The notes: generated by a model from the sequence alone, not told the origin. Positions 19,082 through 27,039 are shown, numbered from the stretch's first letter. The stretch is 64,000 bases of DNA from Microbacterium gubbeenense DSM 15944 (GCF_000422745.1 NZ_AUGQ01000001.1:62001-126000); one strand, 5' to 3'. A program made the numbers and translations.

Positions 19082-20509
19082 ATGAAGCGCATCATCCTGA
19101 ACGCATTCGACATGTCGTGCGTCACGCACCAGGCCCCCGGCCTGTGGCGCCACCCCGAGAACCGCGCAGATCGATACACGTCGCTCGACGAGTGGGTCGA
19201 GCTGGCGAAGCTGCTCGAGCGAGGGGGCTTCGACGCCCTGTTCCTCGCCGATGTGCTCGGCGTGTACGACGTGTGGCGCGGATCCGGCGAGGCGGCGCTG
19301 ACCGACGCGGACCAGGTGCCGCTCGGCGATCCGGTCGTTCCGATCTCGGCGATGGCGTACGCGACGACGCACCTCGGCTTCGGGATCACGGTCGCCTCGA
19401 CGTACGACCACCCCTACGCGCTCGCCCGCCGTTTCACGACGCTCGACCACCTCACGGGCGGCCGAGTCGGCTGGAACGTCGTGACGAGCTACCTCGATTC
19501 GGCCGCGCGCAACCTGGGTCGCGAGACGCAGATGGCCCACGACGACCGCTACGGCGTCGCGGAGGAGTTCCTCGAGGTCGCGTACAAGCTGTGGGAGGCG
19601 TCCTGGGAGGACGGCGCGGTCCTCCGCGACCGCGAGACCGGCGTGTTCACCGACGCGACGAAGGTGCATCCCATCGAGCACGCGGGCGAGCACTTCCGGG
19701 TGCCCGGCTTCCACCTCGCCGAGCCGAGCCCGCAGCGCACCCCGGTGATCTTCCAGGCCGGCGCGTCGCCGCGCGGCCGGGAGTTCGCGGCGGCGCACGG
19801 CGAGGCGATCTTCATCAACGGCCTCACCCCCGAGCAGACCCGACCGATCTCGGACGACATCCGATCACGAGCCGAGGCGTCATCGCGCCCGGCCGACACC
19901 GTGAAGATCCTCGTGCTGGCGACCGTCATCGTCGCCGCCAGGGATGCCGAGGCCCGTGCTCTCGAACAGGAGTACCGCGGGTACGTGTCGCTCGAGGGCG
20001 CCCTCGCGCTCTACGGCGGCTGGTCGGGGCTCGACCTGTCGACGTATGACCCCGACACCCCGCTGGAGTACGTCGACACCGACGCCGCGCGTTCCGCGCT
20101 CGCGGCGTTCACGACCTACGACCCCGACCGCAAGTGGACGCCGCGCGACATCGCCGAGTACGTCGGCATCGGCGGCATCGGCCCCGTGATCGTCGGCGGC
20201 CCCGAGACCGTCGCCGACGAGCTCGAGCGCTGGATCGACGTCGGCGGCATCGACGGCTTCAACCTCGCGTACGTCGTCACCCCCGGATCTTTCGAGCAGA
20301 TCGTCGAGCACCTCATCCCCGAGCTGCGCCGCCGCGGCCGGGTATGGGACGAGTACCCGGAGGGCACTCTCCGCGGCCGCCTGACGGGCGACGGGTCGCC
20401 GACGGTGCCCGAGTGGCATCCCGCGTCCCGCCATCGGGGCTCGCTCGCGGGCAGAACGAGCGTCGCGGATCAGTCGGGACCCGCCTGGGCAGAGGAGGCC
20501 GCGCGATGA
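19082..20509 (+). CDS. LLM-class flavin-dependent monooxygenase (NtaA/SnaA/DszA family)
   Basis: 475 aa, TIM-barrel bacterial-luciferase fold. The family's features are visible: MKRIILNAFDMSCVTHQAPGLWRHP N-terminus, LSRLDD-like FDALFLADVLGVYDVW, YDHPYALARRFTTLDHLTGGRVGWNVVTSYLDSAARNLG, and PVIFQAGASPRGREFAA. Members oxidise sulfones, nitrilotriacetate or other chelators and amide-like compounds using FMNH2 from a separate reductase, which is not found here. First of a two-gene operon; AAGGA about 10 nt before ATG. Confidence 0.88.
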   Translation: MKRIILNAFDMSCVTHQAPGLWRHPENRADRYTSLDEWVELAKLLERGGFDALFLADVLGVYDVWRGSGEAALTDADQVPLGDPVVPISAMAYATTHLGFGITVASTYDHPYALARRFTTLDHLTGGRVGWNVVTSYLDSAARNLGRETQMAHDDRYGVAEEFLEVAYKLWEASWEDGAVLRDRETGVFTDATKVHPIEHAGEHFRVPGFHLAEPSPQRTPVIFQAGASPRGREFAAAHGEAIFINGLTPEQTRPISDDIRSRAEASSRPADTVKILVLATVIVAARDAEARALEQEYRGYVSLEGALALYGGWSGLDLSTYDPDTPLEYVDTDAARSALAAFTTYDPDRKWTPRDIAEYVGIGGIGPVIVGGPETVADELERWIDVGGIDGFNLAYVVTPGSFEQIVEHLIPELRRRGRVWDEYPEGTLRGRLTGDGSPTVPEWHPASRHRGSLAGRTSVADQSGPAWAEEAAR

Positions 20510-21687
20510 GCGTTCAGGACGACCTCCGACGCTTCGTCGCCGTCGCCGAGGAGGTGGGGCGGAGCCTCGCCGCCGACGTTCTCGAGCGCGACCGCACGGG
20601 ATCCGACCCGCTCCCCCAGCTCGACCTGCTGCGCGAGTCGGGGCTCACCACGCTGCTCGCTCCGTCGGAGTACGGCGGGCAGGGCGCGACGTGGAGCACG
20701 GCCGTGCGCGTGATCCGCGCGCTCGCCCGGACCGACGCGTCCGTCGCTCAGGTGCTCGCCTACCACTACGTGAACGAGTCGAACGCGGGCTTCGCCGCGA
20801 CGCCGGAGGCCGGCGAACGCTGGTACCGCGCGTCGGCCGCGAACCGCTGGATCTGGGGCGATTCGGTCAACCCGACGGATCCTGATCTGGCGTTCGAACC
20901 GGCGCCCGGCGGCTGGACGCTGCGCGGCACGAAACGGTTCTCGACGGGCGCCTCGGCGGGCGACGTCATCCTGGTCAGCGGAACCGTGCGCGGCGGGGAC
21001 GACGATGGGCGCGGCCTCACGGTCGTCGTCGAGCGCACGCGCGCAGGCGTCGCACCGCTCGGCGACTGGGACGCGCTCGGGCAGCGCCAGTCCGCGAGCG
21101 GATCGGTGAGATTCGACGACGTCGCGATCTCCGAGAGCGATGTGCTGGCCTGGGCCGGCGATGAGCCGTTCGGCTCGCTGTTCACTCCCGCGATCCAGCT
21201 CTCCTTCGGCAACCTCTACCTCGGGATCGCGGAGGGCGCCCTCGCGCAGGGCATCGAGCTCGTGCGCCAGCGCCGCGGTTCGTGGTTCCTGTCGACGGCC
21301 GAGAAGTATCGCGACGATCCGTTCACGCAGCGGATAGTCGGCGACCTCGACGCGAGGATCGCGGCCGCCGAGGCGCTCGCCGACCGTGTCGGCGACGACT
21401 TCGACGCCGTCGTCGCACGCGGATCCGCCGTCACGAGCGAGGATCGCGGACGCATCGCGATCGACATCGCTCGCCTCAAGATCGTCACGAACGAGACGGC
21501 CCTCGACGTGGCGAACCGCGTGTTCGAGGTCACCGGTTCGAGCTCCGCCAAGGCGTCCACCGGCCTCGATCTGCACTGGCGCAACATCCGAACGCACTCG
21601 CTGCACGACCCGGTCGACTTCAAGCGGCTCGAGGTCGGCGCCTATGTGCTCAACGGCGAGAACCAGCCGATCTCGCTCTACACCTGA
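20506..21687 (+). CDS. Acyl-CoA dehydrogenase-fold monooxygenase (DszC/SfnB-like)
   Basis: 393 aa; the ATG at 20506 overlaps the previous stop (ATGA), so the longer upstream reading frame is not real. Acyl-CoA dehydrogenase fold: N-terminal helices, middle beta domain (GTKRFSTGASAGDVILVSGTV), C-terminal helical bundle (KASTGLDLHWRNIRTHSLHDPVDFKRLEVG, the DszC-type ending with the HSLHDPVDFK motif). Such proteins use reduced flavin to oxygenate sulfur or nitrogen compounds. Translational coupling with the LLM gene indicates successive steps of one pathway. Confidence 0.87.
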   Translation: MSVQDDLRRFVAVAEEVGRSLAADVLERDRTGSDPLPQLDLLRESGLTTLLAPSEYGGQGATWSTAVRVIRALARTDASVAQVLAYHYVNESNAGFAATPEAGERWYRASAANRWIWGDSVNPTDPDLAFEPAPGGWTLRGTKRFSTGASAGDVILVSGTVRGGDDDGRGLTVVVERTRAGVAPLGDWDALGQRQSASGSVRFDDVAISESDVLAWAGDEPFGSLFTPAIQLSFGNLYLGIAEGALAQGIELVRQRRGSWFLSTAEKYRDDPFTQRIVGDLDARIAAAEALADRVGDDFDAVVARGSAVTSEDRGRIAIDIARLKIVTNETALDVANRVFEVTGSSSAKASTGLDLHWRNIRTHSLHDPVDFKRLEVGAYVLNGENQPISLYT

Positions 21688-21705
21688 CCGTTCGGTCGCC
21701 GATTC

Positions 21706-22263
21706 CTACGCGGGCCAGGCATCGGCGACCGAACGGCGGACATCGCCGAGCAGCTGCGGCAGCGCCTTGGTCTGGGCGATGATCGGGAAGAAGTTCGCAT
21801 CGGACTGCCACCGCGGCACGATGTGCTGGTGCAGGTGCTCCTCGACGCCGGCACCGGCGACCTCGCCCTGGTTCATGCCGATGTTGAAGCCGTGGCATCC
21901 GGCCGTGGCGCGCAGCACCCGCATCGCCGTCTGCGTGAGCCGGGAGATCTCGTCGATCTCCTCGGGCGTGGCCTCGTCGTAGGTGCCCACGTGGCGGTAC
22001 GGGCACACCAGCATGTGCCCCGCGTTGTAGGGGAACAGGTTCAGCAGCACGTACGCCGTCTCGCCGCGATGAACGATCAGGCCGTCCTCTTCGGACTTCT
22101 CGGGCGCGGCGCAGAACGGGCACCCGGCCCCGCGGTTGGCGTCGGCGCCGGCCTGGATGTACGCCATGCGATGCGGGGTCCACAGCCGCTGGAACGCGTC
22201 CGGCACACCGCCGAACTCGCTCTCCGGTTCGAGCTGTGCGAACTCTTCCTGCGGGCCCGTCAC
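21706..22263 (-). CDS. HIT family protein (histidine-triad nucleotide hydrolase/transferase)
   Basis: 185 aa. Two zinc-type cysteines in GCPFCAAPE and the histidine triad HLHQHIVPRW are present, as in the actinobacterial Ap4A-phosphorylase-like HIT proteins. The start overlaps the thrS stop by 4 bases, a common actinobacterial arrangement; the products of ThrRS side reactions (Ap4A) would be its natural substrates, which is inference. Confidence 0.92.
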   Translation of the reverse strand: MTGPQEEFAQLEPESEFGGVPDAFQRLWTPHRMAYIQAGADANRGAGCPFCAAPEKSEEDGLIVHRGETAYVLLNLFPYNAGHMLVCPYRHVGTYDEATPEEIDEISRLTQTAMRVLRATAGCHGFNIGMNQGEVAGAGVEEHLHQHIVPRWQSDANFFPIIAQTKALPQLLGDVRRSVADAWPA

Positions 22264-24248
22264 GCAGTCTCCAGCAGAGCGTCCTCGTCGGTCAGGACGA
22301 GCTTCTTCTGCTCGATGAGGCCCGCGACGAGGGCGACAGCCTCGTCGATCGGCACGCCATTGCGCTGGGTTCCGTCACGGAACCGGAACGACACGGTGCC
22401 CGCGGAGCGATCCTGCTCCCCCGCGATCATGATGATCGGCACCTTGTGCGTCGTGTGGGTGCGGATCTTCTTCGGCATGCGGTCGTCGGAGTAGTCGACC
22501 TCGACCCGAACGCCGGCGGCGCGGAACTTCTCCGCCGCCTCGCCGAGGTAGTCGGCGTACTCGTCGGCGACCGGAACGCCCATGATCTGCACCGGCGCCA
22601 GCCAGAGCGGGAAGTCGCCGGCGTAGTGCTCGAGCAGAATCGCGAAGAACCGCTCGATCGAGCCGAACAGCGCGCGGTGGATCATGATCGGGCGCTTCTT
22701 CGTGCCGTCGGCGGCCGCGTACTCGAGGTCGAAGCGCTCGGGCAGGTTCGGATCGACCTGCACGGTGGACAGCTGCCACACCCGGCCGAGCGCGTCGCGG
22801 GTCTTGAGGTCGATCTTCGGCCCGTAGAAGGCTGCCTCGCCCGGCACCTCGGTGAGCTTCAGTCCGCTTGCCACCGCGACGTTGCGCAGCGCGTTCGTGG
22901 AATCGTCCCAGAACTCCTCGGATCCGATCCACTTCGACTTCTCGTCGTCGCGCATCGACAGCTCGAGCTCGAAGTCGCTGAGGCCGAAGTCGCGCAGCAT
23001 CGAGATGATGAACTCGAGCACCTTCGTCACCTCGCCCTCAAGCTGCTCGTGCGTGACGAACAGGTGCGAGTCGTCCTGCGTGAAGCCGCGCACGCGCGTG
23101 AGGCCGTGGAGCGCCCCGGAGAGCTCGTTGCGGTAGACCGTGCCGTTCTCGGCGAACCGCAGCGGCAGATCGCGGTAGCTGCGCGCGCGCTCCTTGTAGA
23201 TGAGGATGTGCATCGGGCAGTTCATCGGCTTGAGGTAGTAGTCGGCGCCCTGCTTGGTCACGTGGCCGTCGTCGTCGCGCTCCTCGTCCATGCGGATGGG
23301 CGGCCAGATGCCCTCCGCGTAGGTCTGGAGGTGGCCCGAGACGCTGAACAGGTCGCTCTTGGCGATGTGCGGCGTGTACACGTAGGTGTAGCCGCTCTCG
23401 ATGTGGCGGCGGCGCGCGTGCTGCTCCATCTCGCCGCGGATCACGCCGCCCTTGGGGTGCCAGACCGACAGGCCGGATCCGACCTCGTCCGGGAACGAGA
23501 ACAGGTCGAGCTCCTTGCCGAGCTTGCGGTGGTCGCGCTTCGCCGCCTCGGCAAGGCGATCCTTGTAGGCGACGAGCTCGTCCTTCGTCGGCCACGCGGT
23601 GCCGTAGATGCGCTGCAGCTGCGGGTTCTTCTCGCTGCCGCGCCAGTACGCCCCGGCGACGCGCAGGAGGTCCCAGCCGTTGCCGACCATGCGCGTGGTC
23701 GGCACGTGCGGGCCGCGGCACAGGTCGCCCCACTTCGTCTCGCCCGTCTTCGGGTCGACGTTGTCGTAGATGGTCAGCTCGCCCGCGCCGACCTCGACGC
23801 TCGCGCCCTCGGCGGCTTCCTTCTTGCCGCCCTTTAGCCCGATGAGCTCGACCTTGAACGGCTCGGCCGCGAGCTCCTGCTGCGCCTGCTCGTCGGTGAC
23901 GGCGCGGCGCACGAAGCGCTGGCCCTCCTTGACGATGCGCTGCATCTCCTTCTTGATCGCCCGCAGGTCGTCGGGCGCGAAGGGGTCTGCGACCTGGAAG
24001 TCGTAGTAGAAGCCGTCGGTGATGAACGGTCCGATGCCGAGCTTGGCGTCGGGGTTGATGCGCTGCACCGCCTGCGCGAGGACGTGCGCGGTCGAGTGGC
24101 GCAGGATGTTCAGCCCGTCCGGGCTGTCGATGGTGACCGGCTCGGTCGTGCCCGTATCCGTCACCTCGGCGGCAAGGTCTTTCAGGATGCCGTCGACGCG
24201 CATCGCGACGACGTTCTTCTCGGGGAACAGATCAAATCCGGTAGTCAC
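22260..24248 (-). CDS. thrS: Threonine-tRNA ligase
   Basis: 662 aa. A shortened TGS-like N-terminus (first ~50 residues), the editing domain (RHSTAHVLAQAVQRINPDAKLGIGP), class II catalytic core with KPMNCPMH (zinc Cys), motif 2 RNELSGALHGLTRVRGFTQDD, motif 3 HRALFGSIERFFAILLEH, and the anticodon-binding domain (VQIMGVPV...). Charges tRNA-Thr and edits serine. Coupled with the HIT gene. Confidence 0.97.
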   Translation of the reverse strand: MTTGFDLFPEKNVVAMRVDGILKDLAAEVTDTGTTEPVTIDSPDGLNILRHSTAHVLAQAVQRINPDAKLGIGPFITDGFYYDFQVADPFAPDDLRAIKKEMQRIVKEGQRFVRRAVTDEQAQQELAAEPFKVELIGLKGGKKEAAEGASVEVGAGELTIYDNVDPKTGETKWGDLCRGPHVPTTRMVGNGWDLLRVAGAYWRGSEKNPQLQRIYGTAWPTKDELVAYKDRLAEAAKRDHRKLGKELDLFSFPDEVGSGLSVWHPKGGVIRGEMEQHARRRHIESGYTYVYTPHIAKSDLFSVSGHLQTYAEGIWPPIRMDEERDDDGHVTKQGADYYLKPMNCPMHILIYKERARSYRDLPLRFAENGTVYRNELSGALHGLTRVRGFTQDDSHLFVTHEQLEGEVTKVLEFIISMLRDFGLSDFELELSMRDDEKSKWIGSEEFWDDSTNALRNVAVASGLKLTEVPGEAAFYGPKIDLKTRDALGRVWQLSTVQVDPNLPERFDLEYAAADGTKKRPIMIHRALFGSIERFFAILLEHYAGDFPLWLAPVQIMGVPVADEYADYLGEAAEKFRAAGVRVEVDYSDDRMPKKIRTHTTHKVPIIMIAGEQDRSAGTVSFRFRDGTQRNGVPIDEAVALVAGLIEQKKLVLTDEDALLETA

Positions 24249-24284
24249 CCGAACATTCTAATGTCCCGCCGGATCCGTTCCGGA

Positions 24285-24632
24285 CTACACCGGAAGGGTG
24301 CGGCCGAACTGCGTGGCTGTTTCGCGCACGCTCGGCGAGCCGGCGCCGACGTCCGCTCCCGCACGGACGAGCGAGAGCACGATGGCGTCGTGCCCCTTGA
24401 AGACGGCGCCGGCGAGGGGAACGAGCCCCTTCGCGTTCGGACGGTTGAGGTCGGCGCCGCGGGCGATGAGGCCGCGCACGAGGTCCGCGTGCCCGTGATA
24501 GGCCGCGAGCATGAGCAGCGTATCGCCGTTCTCGTTGGCGCTGTCGACGCTGTATCCGTCGTCGATCTCCTGAAGGAGAACCGGGTCCCCTGTGCGGGCG
24601 AAGGTGAAGGCATCCATGACCTCAGTATCCAC
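24285..24632 (-). CDS. Small ankyrin-repeat protein
   Basis: 115 aa (GTG 24632) or 110 aa (ATG 24617). Contains about three ankyrin repeats: ENGDTLLMLAAYHGHADLVRGLIARGADLN, AKGLVPLAGAVFKGHDAIVLSLVRAGADV, and a degenerate first one. No signal peptide or other domain. Protein-interaction role only can be proposed. Lies 36 bp downstream of the thrS start side; the region between it and the tRNAs has a terminator. Confidence 0.85.
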   Translation of the reverse strand: MDTEVMDAFTFARTGDPVLLQEIDDGYSVDSANENGDTLLMLAAYHGHADLVRGLIARGADLNRPNAKGLVPLAGAVFKGHDAIVLSLVRAGADVGAGSPSVRETATQFGRTLPV

Positions 24633-24686
24633 CCGTGACGGCGCTCGTAGGAGAACGAATCGGGGGAGCCTTGTCGCGCCGAAACG

Positions 24687-24718
24687 ACGAAAGAGGCCCC
24701 AGAAGGGACCTCTTTCGT
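24687..24718 (-). terminator. Terminator downstream of tRNA-Gly
   Basis: ACGAAAGAGG (24687-24696) pairs with CCTCTTTCGT (24709-24718); three further G-C pairs close an AGAA loop after one mismatch. Lies just 3' of the distal tRNA-Gly on the minus strand. Confidence 0.75.
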
Positions 24719-24725
24719 GATTCTG

Positions 24726-24798
24726 AGCGGATGACGAGACTCGAACTCGCGACCCTCACCTTGGCAAGGTGATGCGCTACCAACTGCGCTACATCCGC
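24726..24798 (-). tRNA. tRNA-Gly(GCC), copy 1
   Basis: 73 nt cloverleaf: acceptor GCGGATG/CATCCGC, D-arm GCGC..GCGC, anticodon arm TCACC-TTGCCAA-GGTGA (anticodon GCC), T-arm GCGAG-TTCGAGT-CTCGT, discriminator U; CCA not encoded. The sequence is identical to the copy at 25047-25119. Confidence 0.97.
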
Positions 24799-24805
24799 GG
24801 ATGCA

Positions 24806-24827
24806 AAAGCCCCCTCGCGGGGGCTTT
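24806..24827 (-). terminator. Hairpin terminator between tRNA-Val and tRNA-Gly
   Basis: AAAGCCCCC (24806-24814), loop TCGC, GGGGGCTTT (24819-24827): perfect 9-bp stem followed by TTT on the minus strand. It splits the minus-strand tRNA cluster into two units, or acts as a processing/attenuation point. Confidence 0.75.
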
Positions 24828-24829
24828 CG

Positions 24830-24901
24830 TGCGCGATACTGGGATCGAACCAGTGACCTCTTCCGTGTCAGGGAAGCGCGCTACCGCTGCGCTAATCGCG
24901 C
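24830..24901 (-). tRNA. tRNA-Val(GAC)
   Basis: 72 nt: acceptor GCGCGAT/ATCGCGC, anticodon arm CTTCC-CTGACAC-GGAAG (anticodon GAC), T-arm ACTGG-TTCGATC-CCAGT, discriminator A; CCA not encoded. Confidence 0.97.
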
Positions 24902-24926
24902 CTATGAAGGCTATTAAATTTTCACG

Positions 24927-24997
24927 AGGTGGCGACGGGATTCGAACCCGTGTAAACGGCTTTGCAGGCCGGTGCCTAGCCTCTCGGCCACGCCACC
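24927..24997 (-). tRNA. tRNA-Cys(GCA)
   Basis: 71 nt: acceptor GGTGGCG/CGCCACC, anticodon loop CTGCAAA (anticodon GCA), T-arm with GGTTCGAATCC, discriminator U; CCA not encoded. Confidence 0.96.
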
Positions 24998-24998
24998 A

Positions 24999-25042
24999 TG
25001 CAGGATTCGAACCCGCGTACCTGACCCGAAATGGATCCTGCA
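24999..25042 (-). other. tRNA-like remnant or hairpin spacer
   Basis: Between tRNA-Cys and tRNA-Gly the minus strand reads GCGGG-TTCGAAT-CCTGC, a complete T-arm, but no acceptor, D or anticodon arm goes with it. The ends TGCAGGAT (24999-25006) and ATCCTGCA (25035-25042) are complementary. It may be the relic of a lost tRNA or of an old att site; it is not a functional tRNA. Confidence 0.35.
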
Positions 25043-25046
25043 CTCG

Positions 25047-25119
25047 AGCGGATGACGAGACTCGAACTCGCGACCCTCACCTTGGCAAGGTGATGCGCTA
25101 CCAACTGCGCTACATCCGC
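25047..25119 (-). tRNA. tRNA-Gly(GCC), copy 2
   Basis: 73 nt, base-for-base the same as the copy at 24726-24798; anticodon GCC; CCA not encoded. First gene of the minus-strand tRNA cluster; about 200 bp separate it from the divergent tRNA-Val(CAC), leaving room for both promoters. Confidence 0.97.
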
Positions 25120-25317
25120 AATACTCATCCCCGGCCTTCCGGTCGGGCACTTGGAATACATTACCCCGAATCGCGAGGCCGACCAAACCAGCCCACGCAT
25201 CCGGGCGTGTCCGCTGGGCGACCCGAGCGACACCCCCGGCGGACAGCCGCGTTCGAGCCCCGCGCACATATCCTGTACTATCGGTTCTTGTGCCGCAGGG
25301 CACGACAATCTCTACAT

Positions 25318-25391
25318 GGGCGTTTGGCGCAGTTGGTTAGCGCGCTTCCTTCACACGGAAGAGGTCGTGGGTTCGAGTCCCGCATCGCCCA
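25318..25391 (+). tRNA. tRNA-Val(CAC), integration target
   Basis: 74 nt with CCA encoded at 25392-25394. Anticodon arm CTTCC-TTCACAC-GGAAG (anticodon CAC); T-arm GTGGG-TTCGAGT-CCCGC; acceptor GGGCGTT/ATCGCCC with one T-T mismatch. The 3' part from the anticodon stem on is the left copy of the element's 49-bp att core, so integration keeps the tRNA intact. Confidence 0.95.
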
Positions 25392-25395
25392 CCAC
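25347..25395 (+). repeat. attL core (49-bp direct repeat, left copy)
   Basis: Spans the tRNA-Val anticodon loop to CCA plus one base; identical to 31641-31689. The mismatch at each edge (t/g before, c/a after) sets the limits. Confidence 0.92.
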
Positions 25396-25402
25396 CCCGG
25401 AG

Positions 25403-25432
25403 GGCCTTCTGTCGCTTGACAGGAGGCCTTTT
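25403..25432 (+). terminator. tRNA-Val terminator supplied by the element
   Basis: GGCCTTCTGTC (25403-25413), loop GCTT, GACAGGAGGCC (25418-25428) with one U.G pair, then TTTT. It is within the element just past attL, so the integrated element provides the 3' end of the tRNA transcript. On the other strand it lies just past the integrase stop. Confidence 0.8.
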
Positions 25433-25440
25433 CGACGCCA

Positions 25441-26529
25441 TCACGACTTGCCCTCCGTGCCGCTATCGCGCACCCCCGGCGCACCCCCGCCACCGTTCAG
25501 CAGTGCGAGGCCAGCCACATCGGCTTGGGTGCCGAGGTGGTGCATGTACCGATCAGTGATCGACACCGACGTGTGCCCCAACCACTTTGAGACAGTCGCC
25601 AGATCCACCCCCCGCGAGAGCGAGAGCGTCGCGAACGTGTGCCGCAAATCATGGATACGGCGACCCTCCGACGCTTCTGTGAAGCCCGATGAGCGCAGGA
25701 ACTGCGACCGCCAAAGTTGCCCGCCGTGCTCACCGGTCAGCAACAAGTCGCCCGGATGCTTCATCTGCATGAGGTCGCGGACGATCACCCATGCAGGCTC
25801 AGCCAGCGGCACACGTCGAACGCGACGCCCCTTCGTGCTCTTGACCGGCTCGCCCTCTGACCGGCTCCGCGCGACTCGCAACGACGGCGTAGGCAGTTCC
25901 GACACGTCTTTCACGCGAAGTTCGCGGGCCTCACCCCAGCGAACGCCCGACCACGCGAGTACCGTCACCAGATTCGCGCAATGCGCGCAGCGACCATGAA
26001 CCTTATCGACCACGCCCGACAGATCAGCCTCAGACAGCGGGCGCATCTCAGAAGGCGGATCGATCTGCGCCGGAAGCCGCGATGCCGTCACCGGATTCTC
26101 CGCAGCACGCCCCTCAGCGATGCACCACGTAAAGAACGCCGACAGCGAGCCACGGTACCGCTTCATCGAACCGTCCGATTGCCCTTGACTGCGCAGGTAC
26201 ACGTACCAACGATCAACATCGACCGGCAGCACCGACGCAACCGCGCGCGCCCCGAGTGGCGGCGACATAAGACGGATCAACTGCCCATCCGTCGCCGCCG
26301 CCTGAGGCGTCACCGTTGCCCGCCGATGTCGCACCCATTCAGCCAAAAGATCACGAACGAGAGCCTTACCAGCCCGGACATCTACACCTCCCGAAGCAGC
26401 GGCCTCGGTACGTTCGGCCCATGCCAGGGCATCACGGCGCAGATCGAACGTGCGCGATCCCAGCGTCGCCCGACCGTGCTTCGCGATTCCCCGCCAACGC
26501 CCCGCCTGAGTCTTACGGACGAACGCCAT
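25441..26529 (-). CDS. int: Tyrosine recombinase integrase of the element
   Basis: 362 aa. N-terminal arm-binding-like domain (about 1-50, FVRKTQAGRWRGI), SAM-like core-binding domain (about 55-150) and catalytic domain (165-340). Catalytic residues seen: R197 (SGVRWGEARELR), K233 (STKG), H293/R296 (HDLRHTFAT), H319 (WLGHTSVS) and Y328 (DRYMHH). A CxxC pair sits at C181/C184. Its stop is 45 bp from attL, the usual place. Starts at a TGATG overlap with the xis-like gene; they are translationally coupled. The last codons contain one of the putative arm-type repeats. Confidence 0.95.
   Translation of the reverse strand: MAFVRKTQAGRWRGIAKHGRATLGSRTFDLRRDALAWAERTEAAASGGVDVRAGKALVRDLLAEWVRHRRATVTPQAAATDGQLIRLMSPPLGARAVASVLPVDVDRWYVYLRSQGQSDGSMKRYRGSLSAFFTWCIAEGRAAENPVTASRLPAQIDPPSEMRPLSEADLSGVVDKVHGRCAHCANLVTVLAWSGVRWGEARELRVKDVSELPTPSLRVARSRSEGEPVKSTKGRRVRRVPLAEPAWVIVRDLMQMKHPGDLLLTGEHGGQLWRSQFLRSSGFTEASEGRRIHDLRHTFATLSLSRGVDLATVSKWLGHTSVSITDRYMHHLGTQADVAGLALLNGGGGAPGVRDSGTEGKS
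25468..25488. repeat. Putative arm-type integrase site, left
   Basis: Two adjacent copies of GCGCACCCCC separated by G, within the 3' end of int, 72 bp inside the attL core. The same 21 bp occurs once more, at 31541-31561, in the same orientation 79 bp from the attR core. Confidence 0.6.
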
Positions 26530-26849
26530 CAGGCACCCCCTGCCAACTTTTCCACCGCCGCACGCGGATACACACGGCGATGCCCAACGTGCACCGGCTC
26601 CACCGGCAGATGCCCTTGTTGCGCCAGCCTCGTGAGCGTCGATGGATGCACGCCGAGTTGCCAGGCGAGTTCCCGCTCGCTGATGAACAGACGCCCCGCA
26701 CCGCGACCTTCGTCTTCACGCATCACGTCGTCCCTTCTCTTCATAGAGGCCTCGTCGTCCGCCTTCGTCCACTGCCCGCATAAGGCCTTACCCATCGCGA
26801 CCCGCTGAGCACGTTCAATCCGAGCGTTAAGGTCACCCAGCCGATCCAT
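26529..26849 (-). CDS. xis: Excisionase-like helix-turn-helix protein (HTH_17/MerR type)
   Basis: 106 aa, or about 71 if it starts at the internal Met 36. The C-terminal half is a small winged helix: LFISERELAWQLGVHPSTLTRLAQQGHLPVEPVHVGHRRVYPRAAVEKL, the pattern of AICE/phage Xis proteins. It overlaps int by one base and the upstream small gene by 17 bp. An excisionase directing recombination toward excision is the natural role; a purely regulatory role is possible. Confidence 0.8.
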   Translation of the reverse strand: MDRLGDLNARIERAQRVAMGKALCGQWTKADDEASMKRRDDVMREDEGRGAGRLFISERELAWQLGVHPSTLTRLAQQGHLPVEPVHVGHRRVYPRAAVEKLAGGA

Positions 26850-27039
26850 CGCCCTGCTCCCTTCTCGCTTCGAGGCGGCGACGCTCGTCGTACAAGTCCC
26901 CGAGCCGATCCACGAATACGGCGACGAAGCGTCCGCCGCTTCCCATTCGCTCTCGGAACTCCTTCATCGCCTCGACCTCCGCGATCCGCTCATCGACCTC
27001 AGCGATCCGCTCATCCAGCGTGAACACGTCGTCACACAT
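26833..27039 (-). CDS. Small coiled-coil protein with tandem heptads
   Basis: 68 aa from ATG 27039, which overlaps the end of the translocase gene by 8 bp; the longer frame upstream is a shadow of that gene. Begins MCDDVFTLDERIAEVDERIAEVEAMKEF: the unit DERIAEV occurs twice in tandem and predicts a coiled coil. The C-terminus is basic. Function unknown; being within the tra-xis-int operon suggests an accessory role in transfer or excision. Confidence 0.65.
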   Translation of the reverse strand: MCDDVFTLDERIAEVDERIAEVEAMKEFRERMGSGGRFVAVFVDRLGDLYDERRRLEARREQGDGSAG

